Assembly (NCBI RefSeq): GCF_016906535.1
Contig: NC_057372.1
Coordinates: 291,501-355,500 of the forward strand
Direction: 5' to 3'
Length of the DNA: 64,000 bases
Origin: Rhizoctonia solani
Taxonomy: Eukaryota; Basidiomycota; Agaricomycetes; Cantharellales; Ceratobasidiaceae
In this document: piece after piece, positions 27,440 to 39,652 of the stretch
Layout of the letters: every line of letters begins with the position of its first letter
Position numbering within the stretch: position 1 is the first letter of the stretch
Position numbers and translations under genes: made by a program
The notes under the pieces: model-generated
The model's input: only the letters and a program-made list of their open reading frames with translations
Databases searched by the model: none
Told to the model about the DNA's origin: nothing

Positions 27440-29346
27440 ATGGATGACAATCAGCAATTGAGCGAAGAGCAGGTTATGAATGGCTTTCATGCATTTCTAG
27501 TCAGTGCTCTCCGACACGCAAAGGTCGAGCGCTTGCTTGACGATGAACTATTGGCCAGTGCCGAAGCCGATCTAATGATTTGTGGTACGCTTAATTATTA
27601 ACCCCATTATAGGCTAGGTTATAACAATTTATTGCAGGTCCTGCCTTGTGTCTTTACTTTGCGGCGCTTCGTTCGAACACAAATCCTCCTGGTGTGCCCC
27701 TCCCACGCCCTCGGGGGAGTGATGAGCCCCAAAAGCGACTTACTGCGATTACATGCCCCCCTGGATTTCTCCCCTTCTTTGAGCTATGGGCTCGAGCAGT
27801 CCCCAAGATACAGTCTCTTGCCCCTGAACACACATATGACCTCGCGAGTATAATCTGCGGCAAAGCCCCTGTCACGCTTCCTGCCGACATACCTTCCCCT
27901 TTCCCCGAATCACCAACCGCCGAACAAACAATACTTTCCAAAGTACATGCGATCGCCGCCGATTTGCGCGCAGTTGCAATTGAGATATCACAGCGGCGAT
28001 CATTCCAAGTTCGATATCAGGAGGATTTGCAGGCGGCCCTCAACTTGGGCGATCCCACAAGCCCGGGAGGACCAAGGACAGTGCCAGCGACAGCCAAATT
28101 CGTCCCACCTCCAGGTTATGAAGAAGCTGCATCAGCATCACCTCATTCTGCAGTGCTCTGTGGAAAGATTTCAGAGCCATCTGTCTATACGTCCGTTCCA
28201 AGTTCAAAGGCCCCCTCATATGGCTATGGCCTTGGTATGCCGGCCTCACCTCCACTAAATTCTCGCCAAAGCTCTACCGATCGTCGCTATGCTGAACTCC
28301 CACCACTTCCACCAGGCACTCCAGAGGCAGGGCAAGAGCCGTTCGTAGGTGGATTTGCGCCCCCTGGAAGTCCACGAACTCCGATAAGTGGCGGGGGCGG
28401 GTTCGGTTCGCCGAATGGTGAATCAATGCCGGGCGGATGGGCTCCACTTCGGGTACCTCAGCGCTCTAGTACACCTACGCCTTCTCGACCGAATACAGCG
28501 TATGGCCACCGCGCCACACAGTCAGCAACCCTACCGGTACCAGGATCCAGTTCTATTCCTAGGCCTGCAAGTCCCTCCCTATTGACTGCGAATGACCCAG
28601 CCATTACGATCATTCGCGAAACTTTGTATGCTGGGCTCGCGGATGCGTTAGTTGAAGCACCTGAATTGCTGGATTTGTTGGAGACAGATCCTACAAGTAA
28701 GCTTGGTCCGCGTTTAACCACGAACGGCGTACTGACAGTGGTTTGTATAGGGACGTACTTTGCCGCAGTCGGGTTGGCCATTTTAAATGTATCGTTAACT
28801 TCGGTCACCCCTCGTGGGTCAATTCGAGCAGTTCTTGGGCAAGAGCTTACATTAGAAGCCTGCCCGCAGCCTCTCCGCCCGCTTATGATGGAGTTTGCCG
28901 CCATTGGCGAGTCTGCCAAAGTGAGCGGTTTTATTCTAGCCCGATTCGAATCGTTGCCAACTCTCATATATTTGTAGGAGATAGCAGAGGAGGACGACCG
29001 CCGAGCTATGCACCTCGCAGAACGAGGCATGGATATCCCCGAACCTCGGATTGATCGGCTTAAACGGACACTCCAAACGGGAGTCGCAGCACAACGTCAA
29101 GAAGAACGTGCTGCTCGACGCAACACTCGACGATTAGCTAGAGAAAGAGAAAGAGGCAGGAGCATCCATCACCAAGAGGAAGGTGAAGATACCAGTGGGT
29201 CCGACGAAGGCAGACAAAGTCCCTCAAGCTCGACTGTTCGATTCGCTAACCGCCTGAACGAGCTTGCTTTGCGGATGACCTCTTTGCCTACCTTTAAACA
29301 AAGGCAGCAAGAAGTATTCTCTATTCTCAAAGGAGTGAGGGCATGA
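27440..29346 (+). CDS. Unrecognised intact fungal protein, about 580 residues
   Basis: Exons 27440-27584, 27638-28696, 28751-28920 and 28978-29346 join in frame. The start MDDNQQLSEEQVMNGFHAF is the first ATG and sits before a leucine-rich segment (VSALRHAKVERLLDDELL). A hydrophobic, helix-like region (GPALCLYFAALRSN) follows the first splice, then a Pro/Ser/Gly-rich linker of roughly 200 residues, a second helical region (RETLYAGLADALVEAPELL, then TYFAAVGLAILNVSL) and a basic C-terminal segment full of Arg and Glu that should form a coiled coil (RRLARERERGR). The third intron (28697-28750) is 54 nt and contains no stop, so retention would add 18 residues. I do not know the function. The N-terminal helices and the coiled coil suggest a scaffold or adaptor, but that is a guess. 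No frame break seen. Confidence 0.85.
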
Positions 29347-31154
29347 TTATTGGTTACAGCCCCTGTGGATGTTTCCATTCTTGGATTCGTGGTTTGGATT
29401 TTTGAGTTATTATGCCTTTCTTGGTTCTATTTCGGGTGAATCCTCTTGGTAAATGATGATTTCCTCCCCCTGATTGGTAGCTAATACCCCTAGACTTTTT
29501 CACTTAATCCATGTATTTTCTGATTAATTCGTCATGTATGCGTGTACATGCATTGAAAGTTTTACATACCTCCTATACAATAGAAAAAAAATAACATTGT
29601 CAACTACGGGTTAAAGCTACTCGTTCGCTCCGGCTCGTTGATAAGGTCTGTGCCATTTGGAATGATATCCATCATAAGAAGATGACGAATCGCGGTAGAC
29701 CAGGAGCCTTGTGCTCTCTCCGATCCAAACGACCGCGACTGAACTCGTCGACGATGCGCTATCGATGCGTACCATATGCCTTTCTAAGTGTCGCAGTTGG
29801 CCTCTTTTCTTCTGTGATATCAGAGGCTATAGCCAGTGAAGTGATAGGGGCCTTAGGGATATTCGACTGTTTTCGATTTCTTCCAAGCTCAAATTCCCTG
29901 TTCCCACTACTGACATCGATTTATCATATTCCGGCGACAAATCCGCTTCAAAACGTTGAAATCTCGGAGAAAGATGACTAGAGTTGCTCTGAATCCTTGA
30001 ACGAAGTCTGGGACGGCAAACGATTCGTGGAACTGAGAATGCGATTTGTCGGGCAGGAAGCTCGAGTTAGAGTGGTTAGAATGGCCTCTCCCGACATTCA
30101 GAGGAAGCACCATATACATAATTGTGAGATTCGGTATAATTCGTACCTTTGGAAAGCCCGAGATACTGGCAAACCAAGGAGCACTTGCTTCTGCCCTATA
30201 TCGCCTATCTAACTAACACAGGCTTCGCCTGGGCGACGAGTATCGCCTACAATAACACATGGATCAAAACCTGGGTACAGTGTCAAAGACCTATCTTTGG
30301 ACTAGGTAATTTCGGGAGTGATGACAAAGTGTGTATCTCTTAGATTCGATAGGCTATCGTCTTCTACAATGGTTTTCAGAACCCCTCCAACATGTGTTTA
30401 TGGTAGGTAGTGTTTGTGGTAGTGTTTGTATCGGAAACTTTCTTAACTAGTCGCAACTCGACCCCTAACATCATCGTTGATGGTTTCACATGATAGATTT
30501 CTTCAGCCTGGATAGAACGTTGCCATCTTTTTGCTAATTGACTTTCTCTGAGAACAATTCAACTTGCTGGACCAAGCATGGCCGATGATAGACAAACCTT
30601 TGGACTGGCTTTGACGGGATTCTCGGGTTTGTTCAGGTGGCTTCTGGTCAATCCATCGGCCGTACTCGCTGAAGCATGCACAAGTGACCAATTTCACAGG
30701 CATAACGTCCCCAACCTGCCGGGTTCGGGTTCGGGTTTGCGTCTGATCTGAGAACACTGAAGCCACTAAGAATGCATGTGATACACTCGACCTCTTCCTT
30801 AATTTTAGGAACAGAGGCAAGACAGCCTCATGTGACTCGCATCAATCAAAGGTGATGCTGACCCCTATGTACAGATCGGGCGCTTGAACATGATCCAGGC
30901 CCCTGAGATAGCTGACTGATAAGCTTGGGCGTTGAGCTTCCCATTTCAGTTGTATTTATTAGATACCATAATCCAGTATAGACAAATTCAATTGTTGTTG
31001 TTGACTTTTGGGTCCACTGACAAATGCATCTCACATTAGGCTCATCACGGATTTTCCCTTGGAAAGTTAATATATACATGAGCTACTTCCATCCCATTGA
31101 TCCAGACATATGGAAAACAAGAGCTTCATGCATCTTGGCTCAATGCTGCCATGT
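29347..31154. other. Intergenic region before the transposon block
   Basis: No gene recognised. Small frames on both strands lack motifs. The left end of the transposon block starts at 31155. Confidence 0.45.
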
Positions 31155-31252
31155 TGTTGTACACCACTGTAAGGTGGGTACATGCTAGAGGCGGGCACTT
31201 GGGGCTGTATCTACTACAAGGTAAGACTGACTAATCTATCCTACTAGGCTAC

Positions 31253-31821
31253 TGTCCTAGACGTCCTTAAGGGGCGTTGAGGCAGCGGGCGCTTGTGGCT
31301 GTATAGAACTAAGTAAGGACGCTTAAGGCAGTGAAAGTGCTACCTACAACAACAAGCTGCCTAACTACAATGACCACGTGCTGTAAGGCAGTGGTGAGCT
31401 ACGTATGTACAGTAAGATTGGTGCCTAAGGCGTTGGACTAAGTATTTACTGGGCAGTAAGGCCCTTGTACAATGAGATGAAGCAACAAGAGGTAATTGAC
31501 CTGGGTGTTACCATGGTTGGTGGGCCTCCTTATATATTCTGGGTATCAACTATTTACAAATACAGTATATCAAATGTGTGATCAAATAAGAACCCCGCTC
31601 TGCAGTTGGCCTTACTCATACATACGTGTCACTGACGTGTCATGATGACATTGTAGGTGGAGGTGGCTATGTGTGATGAGTAAGCGCAGGTGGGGACGTG
31701 GCTTGGCGCTTAGCGTATGTTATAAGCGCCAAAGTCACATGATTAGAAATGTTGTCTGTTTGTCTTTGTTTAAATTTGAGAAAATGGAATAAATTCCGTG
31801 GTATCAATTGTGTCTACAACA
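31253..31821 (-). repeat. Element A 3' LTR
   Basis: 569 bp, bounded by TGTCCTAG and CTACAACA on the plus strand. Next to it at 31822-31836 lies the C-run that is a polypurine tract on the element strand. Confidence 0.9.
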
Positions 31822-33819
31822 CTGCCCCCCCTCTAAGGGCCTTGGCAGCGCCAAGGGCCTTCTTTTTCATTTCTTTTTTGTACTTTTCTAAAATTTTTTT
31901 TGGCGTTTTTTAGATTTTCTTGGGGTTCCCATGTGTTTTCTTGGGGCTGTATCCCTTCCATTTGACCCAGAAGAACCATTTCCCATTTTGCTCCTCTGCA
32001 TTGGTGATTCCTTCTACCTTGTATTCTTCTTCTCCATCCACAGTGACAGGAGGAGGGCGGTTTTCAAAGGTGCACTTCTTGTCCCTTTTAACCTTGGACA
32101 GTAATCCTACGTAGAAGACATTGTGGATCCTCATTGATGGTGGGAGTTTCAAGCGGTATGCGCGGTTGGAGATTTTTTCCGTTATCTCAAAGGGCCCCAG
32201 GCGTTGCTCTGTAAGCTTAGGACTCAGGGTCTTCAGCTTTACATTCTTGGCGTCCAGCCAGGCCTCTTCTCCAATCTTGAAGTTAATTGGTTCTCCTGTT
32301 TCTCCAGCTGTCATGCGGATCTTTGATTGCCGGAGCGCTGCTTCTATTTCCCGCCATTGTGCTTCCATTTGTGCTGCCAATTTGTCTGCCTCTGGTACGT
32401 TGGTGGGAATGCTGCTAGGGGTGAGTGCTGGTTCCCATCTGTATAGTGCCTTGAAAGGTGATTTGCCTGTAGCGCTATGAACTGCATTGTTGTAGGCAAA
32501 TTCTGCCATTGGTAACCACTTAACCCAATCCCTTTGGTTGATCCCTGAGTCAGCTTGTAGGTAGTGCTCAATTGTAGGGTTCACGTGTTCTGTTTGCCCA
32601 TTGCTCTGCGGATGATACGCCAAGGAGAAGTGAGGGTCTATTCCTAGGCGCTGGTATAGTGCCTTCAGGAATTTGTTGTTGAAGACTCTTCCTCAGTCTG
32701 AGACCATTTTCTCAGGCATGCCATAGTGCTTCCACACGTGACATAAGAATAGATCCGCCAATTCCGGGGCCTTCACTTTTTTGGAACATTCCACCAGGAT
32801 GACGTATTTGGTGAAACTGTCCACTATGACCAGGATAGAGTCACTACTACTGTCTTTGGGCAGGTCTACAATCATATCATAAGATATGTGTTGCCAGGGG
32901 CGTGTAGGTAGTTCAAGGGGTTGAGGAGGGATGGACGTGTACTTGGGCTTTCTAATTTGTTGGCAGGTTTTGCAGGAATCCACATGCCAGTATGTGTTGG
33001 CGCAGATGCCTGGCCAGTAGTAGTTCCTTGAGACCAGTTCTAGCATCCATTGCCTCCCTGGATGTCCGGCTAAGGGGCTATCATGGAAGATTTGCAATAG
33101 GTCTGTTTGTAATGTTCCAACGTTGGGGACCACAATTCTTCCTTGATAAATAGTAAACCTGCCTCCATTTTGTAGTCCTTGAATGCTTGTTTGATGGAAG
33201 GGGGTGCCTTTGACTTGTTTTGGAGGAATTGTAATATCTCCTCTAAGGATTTGTCTTGGTCTAGGCTGGCCTTGATTTGGCATTGGAGTTCTTTCTCAGG
33301 CGTGACCACGGCTATATTGGCAAAGATGGGTTTTGGTAACATGCATTGGGGTTCAGGAGGGATGTTGGTGTGATCCAACCGTTGTGACAAGGCATCTGGT
33401 TTGCTGGACTGTTTTCCCAGTCTGTACACAATCTGGAGGTTGTATCCAGCAAGCAGGAGGTGCCATTGTGCATGGCAGCGGTTGAAGGTCCAGGATTCTT
33501 TCCAATATTCTAAGTTACAGTGATTGGTAAACACGGTGATGGGGTGCAAGGTTCCTTCCAGGAAGATACGCCAATATTTGAATGACCGGATGATGGCTAG
33601 GAGTTCCTTATCATGGGTGTTGTAATTTTGCTTGGCACCTTTGAAAGATTCTGATAGGAAACCCAGGGGGTGTAGGCATCCATCATCCTGTTGTTGGCTT
33701 AGTATGGAACCTAAGGTGGCTCCCAATGCGTCTGTTTTGAGGAAATATGGTTTGGTAGGGTCTGCATGACAAAGTACCAGGGCGTTTGTGATGGCATCTT
33801 TCAGCCCTTGGAAGGCTTC
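31822..33819 (-). pseudogene. Element A pol, 3' half: RNase H, integrase, chromodomain (broken)
   Basis: This part continues pol from beyond element B. In order on the minus strand: RNase H (GATLGSILSQQQDD, HDKELLAIIRSFKYWRIFLE), integrase zinc motif (HDSPLAGHPG with HVDSCKTCQQIRKPKY), integrase core (VDSFTKYVILVECSKK, YHPQSNGQTEHVNPTIEHYL) and a chromodomain (VEGITNAEEQNGKWFFWVKW). Breaks: a frame change near 33145; a TGA at 32693-32695 where element B has Arg (SDRGRVFNN); and a frame change inside the chromodomain near 31950. The TGA fits a CGA codon deaminated at CpG. The first five bases beside element B (GCTTC, 33815-33819) are the target duplication. Confidence 0.9.
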
Positions 33820-34392
33820 TGTCCTAGACGTCTGTAAGGACGTCGAGGGCGCGGGCGCTTGTGGCCGTGTGGAAGTACAGTAAGTACCGCGTAAGGCGGC
33901 AAGGTCTACCCTACGACGTCTAACTACTAATCTACAATGACCAAGGCCGTATGGGCAATGGCAAACTACGTATATACAGTGGAGTTGACGCTTAAGGCGT
34001 TGTAATGCTACTTAGTGATCTGGCTGTAAGGCCTCGTACAGGTAAAGATGCGACAAGAGGTAATCAACCTGGGTGTTACCATGGTTGGTTGGCCTCTTTA
34101 TATATTCTACAGGTGAACTATTTACAAATACATTATATGCAATACCTAATCAAATAAGAACCCCGCTCCGCAGTCGGCCTTACACATGCATACGTGTCAC
34201 TGACGTGTCATAGTGATGTCATCAGGTGGAGGTGGCTACGTATGCTGAGATAAGCGCGGAAGGGGACGTGGCTCGGCGCTTAGCGTATGATATAAGCGCC
34301 GAGATCACGTGATTGAAAATATTGTCCGTTTGCCTTCGTTTAAATTCGAGAAAATGGGAATAAATTCCCTGGTATCGATTGTGTCTACGACA
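33820..34392 (-). repeat. Element B 3' LTR
   Basis: 573 bp with TG...CA ends. The TATA-like box for minus-strand transcription is TATATAAAG at about 34110-34118. A polypurine tract (AGAGGGGGGGCAG on the element strand) abuts at 34393-34405. Confidence 0.92.
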
Positions 34393-37300
34393 CTGCCCCC
34401 CCTCTAAGGGCCTTGGCAGCGCCGAGGGCCTTCTTTTTCATGTCTTTTTCGTATTTTTCTAGAATTTTTTCGGCGTTTTTTAGGTTTTCTCGGGGCTCCC
34501 ACGTGTTTTCTTCGGACCCATATCCCTTCCATTTGACTCGGAAGAACCATTTTCCGCCCCTTTCTTCGGCATCAGTGATTCCCTCAACCTCGTACTCTTC
34601 TTCCCCGTCCACGGTGACTGGTGGGGACGGTTTTCAAAGTTACGTTTCTTGTCCCTTTTGACCTTAGATAGGAGTCCCACATAGAAGACGTTGTGGATCC
34701 TCATAGTTGGGGGAAGTTCTAGACGATAAGCCCGGTCAGAGATCTTCTCGATAACCTTGAAGGGTCCCAGACGTTGTTCCGTTAGTTTGGGACTTAGTGT
34801 TTTAAGGTTAACATTCTTGGCATCTAACCAAGCTTCTTCTCCAATCTCAAATTCCGTTGGGCTTCCATCTTCTCCGGCTGTCATCCGTTGCTTGGACTGT
34901 CGGAGTGCTGATTCCACCTCCCTCCATTGTGCCTCCATTGTTTGGGCCAGGTCGTCTGCTTCCGGGACGTCCGTTGGTACGTTTGATGGGGTTAGGGTAG
35001 GTTCCCAGCCATACAGGGCCTTGAAAGGAGTTTTGCCCGTGCTGCTATGTACGGCGTTGTTGTATGCAAACTCCGCCATGGGCAGCCATTTTGTCCAGTC
35101 CCGTTGGTTGATGCCAGAGTATGCCCTTAGGAAGTGTTCAATGGACGGGTTGACTCGTTCAGTTTGACCATCGCTCTGGGGATGATACGCCGAGGAGAAG
35201 TGGGGATCGATTCCTAGACGTTTGTACAGTGCCTTCAGGAATCTGTTGTTGAACACCCTCCCTCTATCCGAGACCGTTTTTTCAGGCATGCCGTGTCGTT
35301 TCCATACGTGCTCCAAGAATAATTCCGCTAGTTCCGGGGCTTTTAGTTTCTTGGAGCATTTGACGAATATCCCGTACTTAGTGAAGCTATCGATGATGAC
35401 CAGGATTGAGTCGTGGTTTCCGTCCTTTGGTAAGTCCACAATCATATTGTAGGAAACATGTTGCCAGGGTCTGGATGGTAATTCTAGAGGCTGAGGTGGA
35501 ATAGGCGCGTATCTGGGCTTCCTGATCCGTTGACACGTTTCACAGGAGTCCACATGCCAATACGTGTCACTGCGGATACCCGGCCAGTAATAATTTCTTG
35601 ACAACAATTCCAGAGTGCGTTGTCTTCCCGGGTGTCCTGCCAGGGGCTGTCATGGAAAATGCGGAGCAGATCTGTCCTTAGCGTTCCAACGTCGGGGACT
35701 ACAATTCGTCCTTGATAGAAAAGTAAGCCGGCCTCCATCTTGTAATCCTTGAATGCGCGTTTGATGGAGGGCGGTGCCTTGGACTCGTTCTGTAAGAATT
35801 GGAGGATTTCTTCTAGTGACTTGTCCTGATCCAGGGACAACTCAATCTGTTGTTGTAAGTCCTTTTCTGGTGTGACTAAGGCGACGTTGGCGAATACAGG
35901 GCCTGGGAGCATTGTCTGGTTGGCGGGGGGGACATCGGCATGATCCGAGCGGCGTGAGAGAGCGTCTGGTTTCCCTGACTGTTTCCCTGGGCAATAGACT
36001 ATCTGGAAATTGTAACCGGCAAGGAGAAGGTGCCATCGTGCGTGGCGGCGGTTGAAGGTTCTAGACTCCTTCCAGTACTCCAGGTTCCGATGATCAGTGA
36101 AAATCGTTATGGGGTGCAGGGTACCTTCCAAGAATATGCGCCAGTATTCAAATGATCGGATAATGGCCAGGAGTTCCTTATTGTGGGTGTCATAATTCTG
36201 TTCAGCACCCTTGAATGATTCTGACAGGAATCCCAGCGGATGTAGGCGTCCATCTTCTTGGCGTTGACTGAGTATGGATCCTAGGGCCGCACCAGATGCA
36301 TCCGTTTTGAGGAAGTATGGTTTACTAGGGTCCGCGTGACAGAGTACAGGGGCGTTGGTAATGGCATCCTTTAGGCCTTGGAATGCTTCCTGTTCCTTTG
36401 TGTCCCATCTCCAAGGTGTATCTTTCTTGACTAGGTTGTGTAACGGCCTAGCCATGTGGCTGAAGTTGGCGACAAATCGGCGAAGGAAATTGGCAAACCC
36501 TAAGAACGACTGGACTTCCTTGACTTTAGTGGGTACCGGCCATTCCTGTACCGCCTGGATTTTGAGCTTATCCAGACTAAAACCCTTATCGGAGACGATG
36601 ATCCCAAGATATTCCACAGAGGTGACGTGGAAGGTACATTTTGACGCCTTGCAAAATAGCTGGTTTTCCATTAGCCGCTTCAGGACCTCATGAACATGTT
36701 GCGTGTGTGATGCGTCATCCTTGGAGTAGATAAGGATGTCATTGAGGTAAATGATGACGCATACATCAAGCAAGTCTTTGAATAACTCGTTCATAAAATG
36801 TTGGAAGGCCGCGGGCGCGTTCGTCAGGCCAAAGGTCATGACCAGGGACTCGTAAAGACCGTACTTGGTGCGGAAGGCAGTTTTCCATTCGTCCCCTTCC
36901 TTAACACGGACGTTGTTGTAACCCCACCTTAGGTCTAGCTTAGTAAAGACCTTGGCGCCACGGAGCTGGGCCATGAGGTCATCTGGTCGGGGCAAGGGGT
37001 AGACATTTTTCTTGGTCCGATTATTCAAGCGGCGGTAGTCAACAACTAAACGGCGGGAGCCATCCTTCTTGGGTACAAACATTACGGGAGAGCTGATGGA
37101 GGATTTGCTGGGGCGGATCTTCCCAGCTTTCAACTCATCCCTGAGCCAGTCCTTGAGTGTGGCGGACTCGGCGTCTGTCATACTGTAAAGGGGGGAGTTG
37201 AGGGGGCCTTCTTCCGTGAGTTCTATTCCGATATCGTAATGCCGATGTGGAGGAAGCTTGTTGAATTCTTCTTCTCCAAATACCTTGGCGTATTGATGGT

Positions 37301-37826
37301 ACTTGGAGGGTACTCCTTCAAGGGGGTTCTTATCTGCTTCTTCTTCCTCGGCAATGGCCACATGTTCTGGCGGAGTGTGTGGGAAGGAGAGGGTACGCGT
37401 GTTCCAATCTATTTCCGGGTTGTGGGCGTCTAACCATTTTAAACCTAGGATGGCCGCGTGACTGCCAGTGTTACAGATGAGGAAGGTTTCCGTCATCTTT
37501 TTGCCATCATAGGTGAAGGTAAGTACTGCTTTCTTCCAGATTTTTCCTGCCTGGGGGCTCAACCCATCGAGCATAGTAACGGTACGGGGTGAAGGAAGGT
37601 CAATGAGTGGAAGGCGGAGTGACTCCGCGGTACGGGGGTGTAAGAATGACGATGTGGCGCCTGAATCTATCAGGACTTCTATTGTTTCTGCTTTTTTCTC
37701 TGGCTGTATTGGAATTGTGAAGAGTGGGGTGATTCTATTCGTAGACGATATATTACAAATTTCCAAACATAAACCAGAGTCCTTGGGGTCCTTGCGCACG
37801 GCAGCAGGTACCCTCACTCTTTTCCC
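34393..37826 (-). CDS. pol: Element B pol: protease, reverse transcriptase, RNase H, integrase, chromodomain
   Basis: Pol is read in the -1 frame after gag. Domains in order: protease VLIDSGATSSFLHP; RT with KLDLRWGYNN, MTFGLTNAPAAFQ and the catalytic box YLNDILIYS; RNase H with LKTDASGAALGSIL and FTDHRNLEYWKES; integrase zinc motif ending HVDSCETCQRIRKPRY; DDE core with VDLPKDGNHDSILVIIDS, SDRGRVFNNRF and YHPQSDGQTERVN; GPF-like motif EQRLGPFKVIEKISDRAYRL; chromodomain WFFRVKWKGYGSEENTWEP. The RT box should be Y-x-D-D; here the first Asp is Asn (AAT, plus strand 36741-36743). Two single-C losses in C-runs break the frame, near 35643 (integrase start) and 34622 (before the chromodomain). Without those it would encode all enzymes needed for copying. 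Confidence 0.93.
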
Positions 37827-39169
37827 GATTGGTACTCAGAGTCCTTGCCAATTTTGGCGGCTTCCTTGGCCTTCCCCTTATCCTCCTTTGGGGTAGCCTT
37901 CCATCCGGTCCGACACTTGGCAAACTTGTGCCCTGGTTTGCCGCATTTGACACAGAGACCTTCTGCGCGGCGGCGGTTGCGTTCTTCCTCCGAGACGTAA
38001 TTGGGATCGGAGGAAAGGGGACCGGTTCTGGTGGCCTGTTGGCCGGTACTCGCCCCCCGGTTGGGGGTGGTGGAGGTTTTACCAGACTTATTACCCTGAT
38101 GCAGGTGGCTGGCGCGTTCCTCTTGGAGGGCGTTGTCAATGATGAGGGCAGCATCTTGCAGCTCCCTCAGGGTACGGGGTTGCCTCTCCCTCATGGCAAT
38201 CTGTTTTCGGACCTCCCAGTGAAGTCCCCGTGCAAATTGGCCGCGTAGTGCGGCGTCGTTCCAATCGAGCTCCATTTGCAGCGTGCGGAATTTAGTAATA
38301 TATTCGGCACAAGTGCCGGTCTGTGTTAGGGAAGTGATCTTCCGCTCCGCTGCACGGGTTGCATCAGGGTCGCCAAAGGCGGCCAGGAATTCGATTTTGA
38401 ACTCATCCACGGTCTGGATGAGTGCGCGATGGGACCCCAATTGGTCCAAGTGGGGATGGGCCCAGGCCCCTGCTGCTTCTTCCATATTCATGAGAAGGAA
38501 GCTGAGGACCTCCAGGTCCGAGGGGAACTGCCTCTGGTTGAGGCGAACCCAGGCCAACATGCGGGTTAGCCATTGCTTGGCCTCCGAGCCTATCTTGCCT
38601 TTAAAGGCATCTGGGTGGTCCACCTTTACAGTGGAGGGGGCTGGAGGCTGCGCCGGGGCAATGACAGGCGCTGGTGGAGGTCCTTGGGGGGCTGGAGCCG
38701 GTCCAGAAGGGAAGGAAGAGGAGGGATAGGGGTTGAAGAGGGTGAGGGGGTCGCGCCTAGGGGCCCCTGTGGAGAAGATGGGGGCTGGGGCCCCGAGGGA
38801 TGGTTGAGTCTTGCCAAAAGGCTCAACTTTGGGCGCGGCCCTGGGAGTTTCCTTGACTGCGGGGGGTTTTCGTTCTTCTGGGGTGTGGGGGCCCCGGGAT
38901 TGCTGGAGTTGGGCAAGCCCATCCTTGACAGTATCGACCGCTTGTGAGATGTTCTCGACATTGGTCCGAACCTCTCGGCTAACTTTGGCTTGTTCCGAGA
39001 GGGTCCGCTCGATGCGGTCAACCTGGGATTGGAGTCCCCAGAGAAGGCGGATGACCCGCTCAAGAGATACTTCGCCGAGCTCAGGGGAGGCTGGCGGAAG
39101 GAAGGGTCCCAGCTCTCCCTGATCGATAGGGGAGCGGGCTCGAGAGGGTGGCCGGGAGCGGGTTGCCAT
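37814..39169 (-). CDS. gag: Element B gag, 451 residues
   Basis: Gag forms the particle that packages the element RNA. The start MATRSRPPSRARSP is the first ATG after the leader. A coiled-coil-like segment (QVDRIERTLSEQAKVSREV) precedes a Pro-rich linker, then the capsid core of the retrotransposon gag family (AKQWLTRMLAWVRLNQ, AAGAWAHPHLDQLG, ERKITSLTQTGTCAEYITKF). The zinc knuckle near the C terminus is CVKCGKPGHKFAKC, a perfect C-x2-C-x4-H-x4-C. The frame is fully open to the TGA at 37814-37816, eight bases beyond the GGGAAAA slippery site. Codon 10 is CGA, which is TGA in elements A and C. Confidence 0.94.
   Translation of the reverse strand: MATRSRPPSRARSPIDQGELGPFLPPASPELGEVSLERVIRLLWGLQSQVDRIERTLSEQAKVSREVRTNVENISQAVDTVKDGLAQLQQSRGPHTPEERKPPAVKETPRAAPKVEPFGKTQPSLGAPAPIFSTGAPRRDPLTLFNPYPSSSFPSGPAPAPQGPPPAPVIAPAQPPAPSTVKVDHPDAFKGKIGSEAKQWLTRMLAWVRLNQRQFPSDLEVLSFLLMNMEEAAGAWAHPHLDQLGSHRALIQTVDEFKIEFLAAFGDPDATRAAERKITSLTQTGTCAEYITKFRTLQMELDWNDAALRGQFARGLHWEVRKQIAMRERQPRTLRELQDAALIIDNALQEERASHLHQGNKSGKTSTTPNRGASTGQQATRTGPLSSDPNYVSEEERNRRRAEGLCVKCGKPGHKFAKCRTGWKATPKEDKGKAKEAAKIGKDSEYQSGKE
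37820..37826 (-). promoter_or_regulatory. -1 ribosomal frameshift heptamer of element B
   Basis: On the element strand G GGA AAA (gag codons GGA AAA) matches the X XXY YYZ slippery pattern and lies just before the gag stop. Pol is open in exactly the -1 frame from here. The same heptamer is at 41661-41667 (A) and 48546-48552 (C). Confidence 0.8.
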
Positions 39170-39637
39170 AGGATGAGTGGGGTAGGACCGGCCAGCGTGG
39201 GTAGATGCCCGGGAAGAAGAACGAGGGGGAGTGCAGGAGGTAATGGTGGAAGGTGTGGGGTACTAGTGTGCCTATATCAGGACTTATGAGCGCTTTATTG
39301 TATGTGTACGCTAAACCCTTGCCTCAACCGGCCTAGCGTTGGACAGTTCTTACCCTGATCAACTGCCGTGGACGGGCGTGATACGGGGCAGTGCTTCTGC
39401 AAGCGGGTGGATTGGCTGTCTAGGGTCGCTAACGAATGGTGCGGCAACCGGTGGTATGCGGACGATTAGAACCCGTTAGCCTTATAGCAATTCGGTACTA
39501 GGTGGGGACGACGCTGGTTTGATTATTGACAGCAAAAGGCAATCCCGATCACCTGATTTCCCTCGTGCTAGTACTAGGGGTCTTCTCGTTGTTGGACTGA
39601 GTGGGTGTGCTGGTGGGCACGGTTTGCAACCAACTTA
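39170..39637 (-). other. Element B untranslated leader
   Basis: About 470 nt between primer site and gag start, with no open frame conserved in A and C. It is probably the packaging leader. The equivalent leader of element C holds a solo LTR. Confidence 0.5.
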
Positions 39638-39650
39638 AGGTCGATTACCT
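39638..39650 (-). promoter_or_regulatory. Self-priming primer-binding site of element B
   Basis: AGGTAATCGACCT on the element strand, two bases inside the 5' LTR boundary. It is the reverse complement of AGGTC(G/A)ATTACCT in the LTR (39891-39903), which begins about 30 nt downstream of the TATA box and so should be the transcript 5' end. In B one position mismatches (a CpG site). Confidence 0.75.
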
Positions 39651-39652
39651 AG

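Noticed and set aside
32121..32480. 119-codon plus-strand frame, with similar ones at 34757 and 45473
   Set aside because: Antisense of the integrase C-terminal region; repeated only because the element is repeated.
38283..39289. Long plus-strand frames opposite element B gag
   Set aside because: Antisense shadows of the GC-rich gag; Gly/Trp/Arg-rich and without family motifs.
39600..39640. TGGTTGCAAACC as a tRNA-type primer site of element B
   Set aside because: About 20 nt away from the LTR and not kept in element C; the 13-mer next to the LTR is kept in all three.
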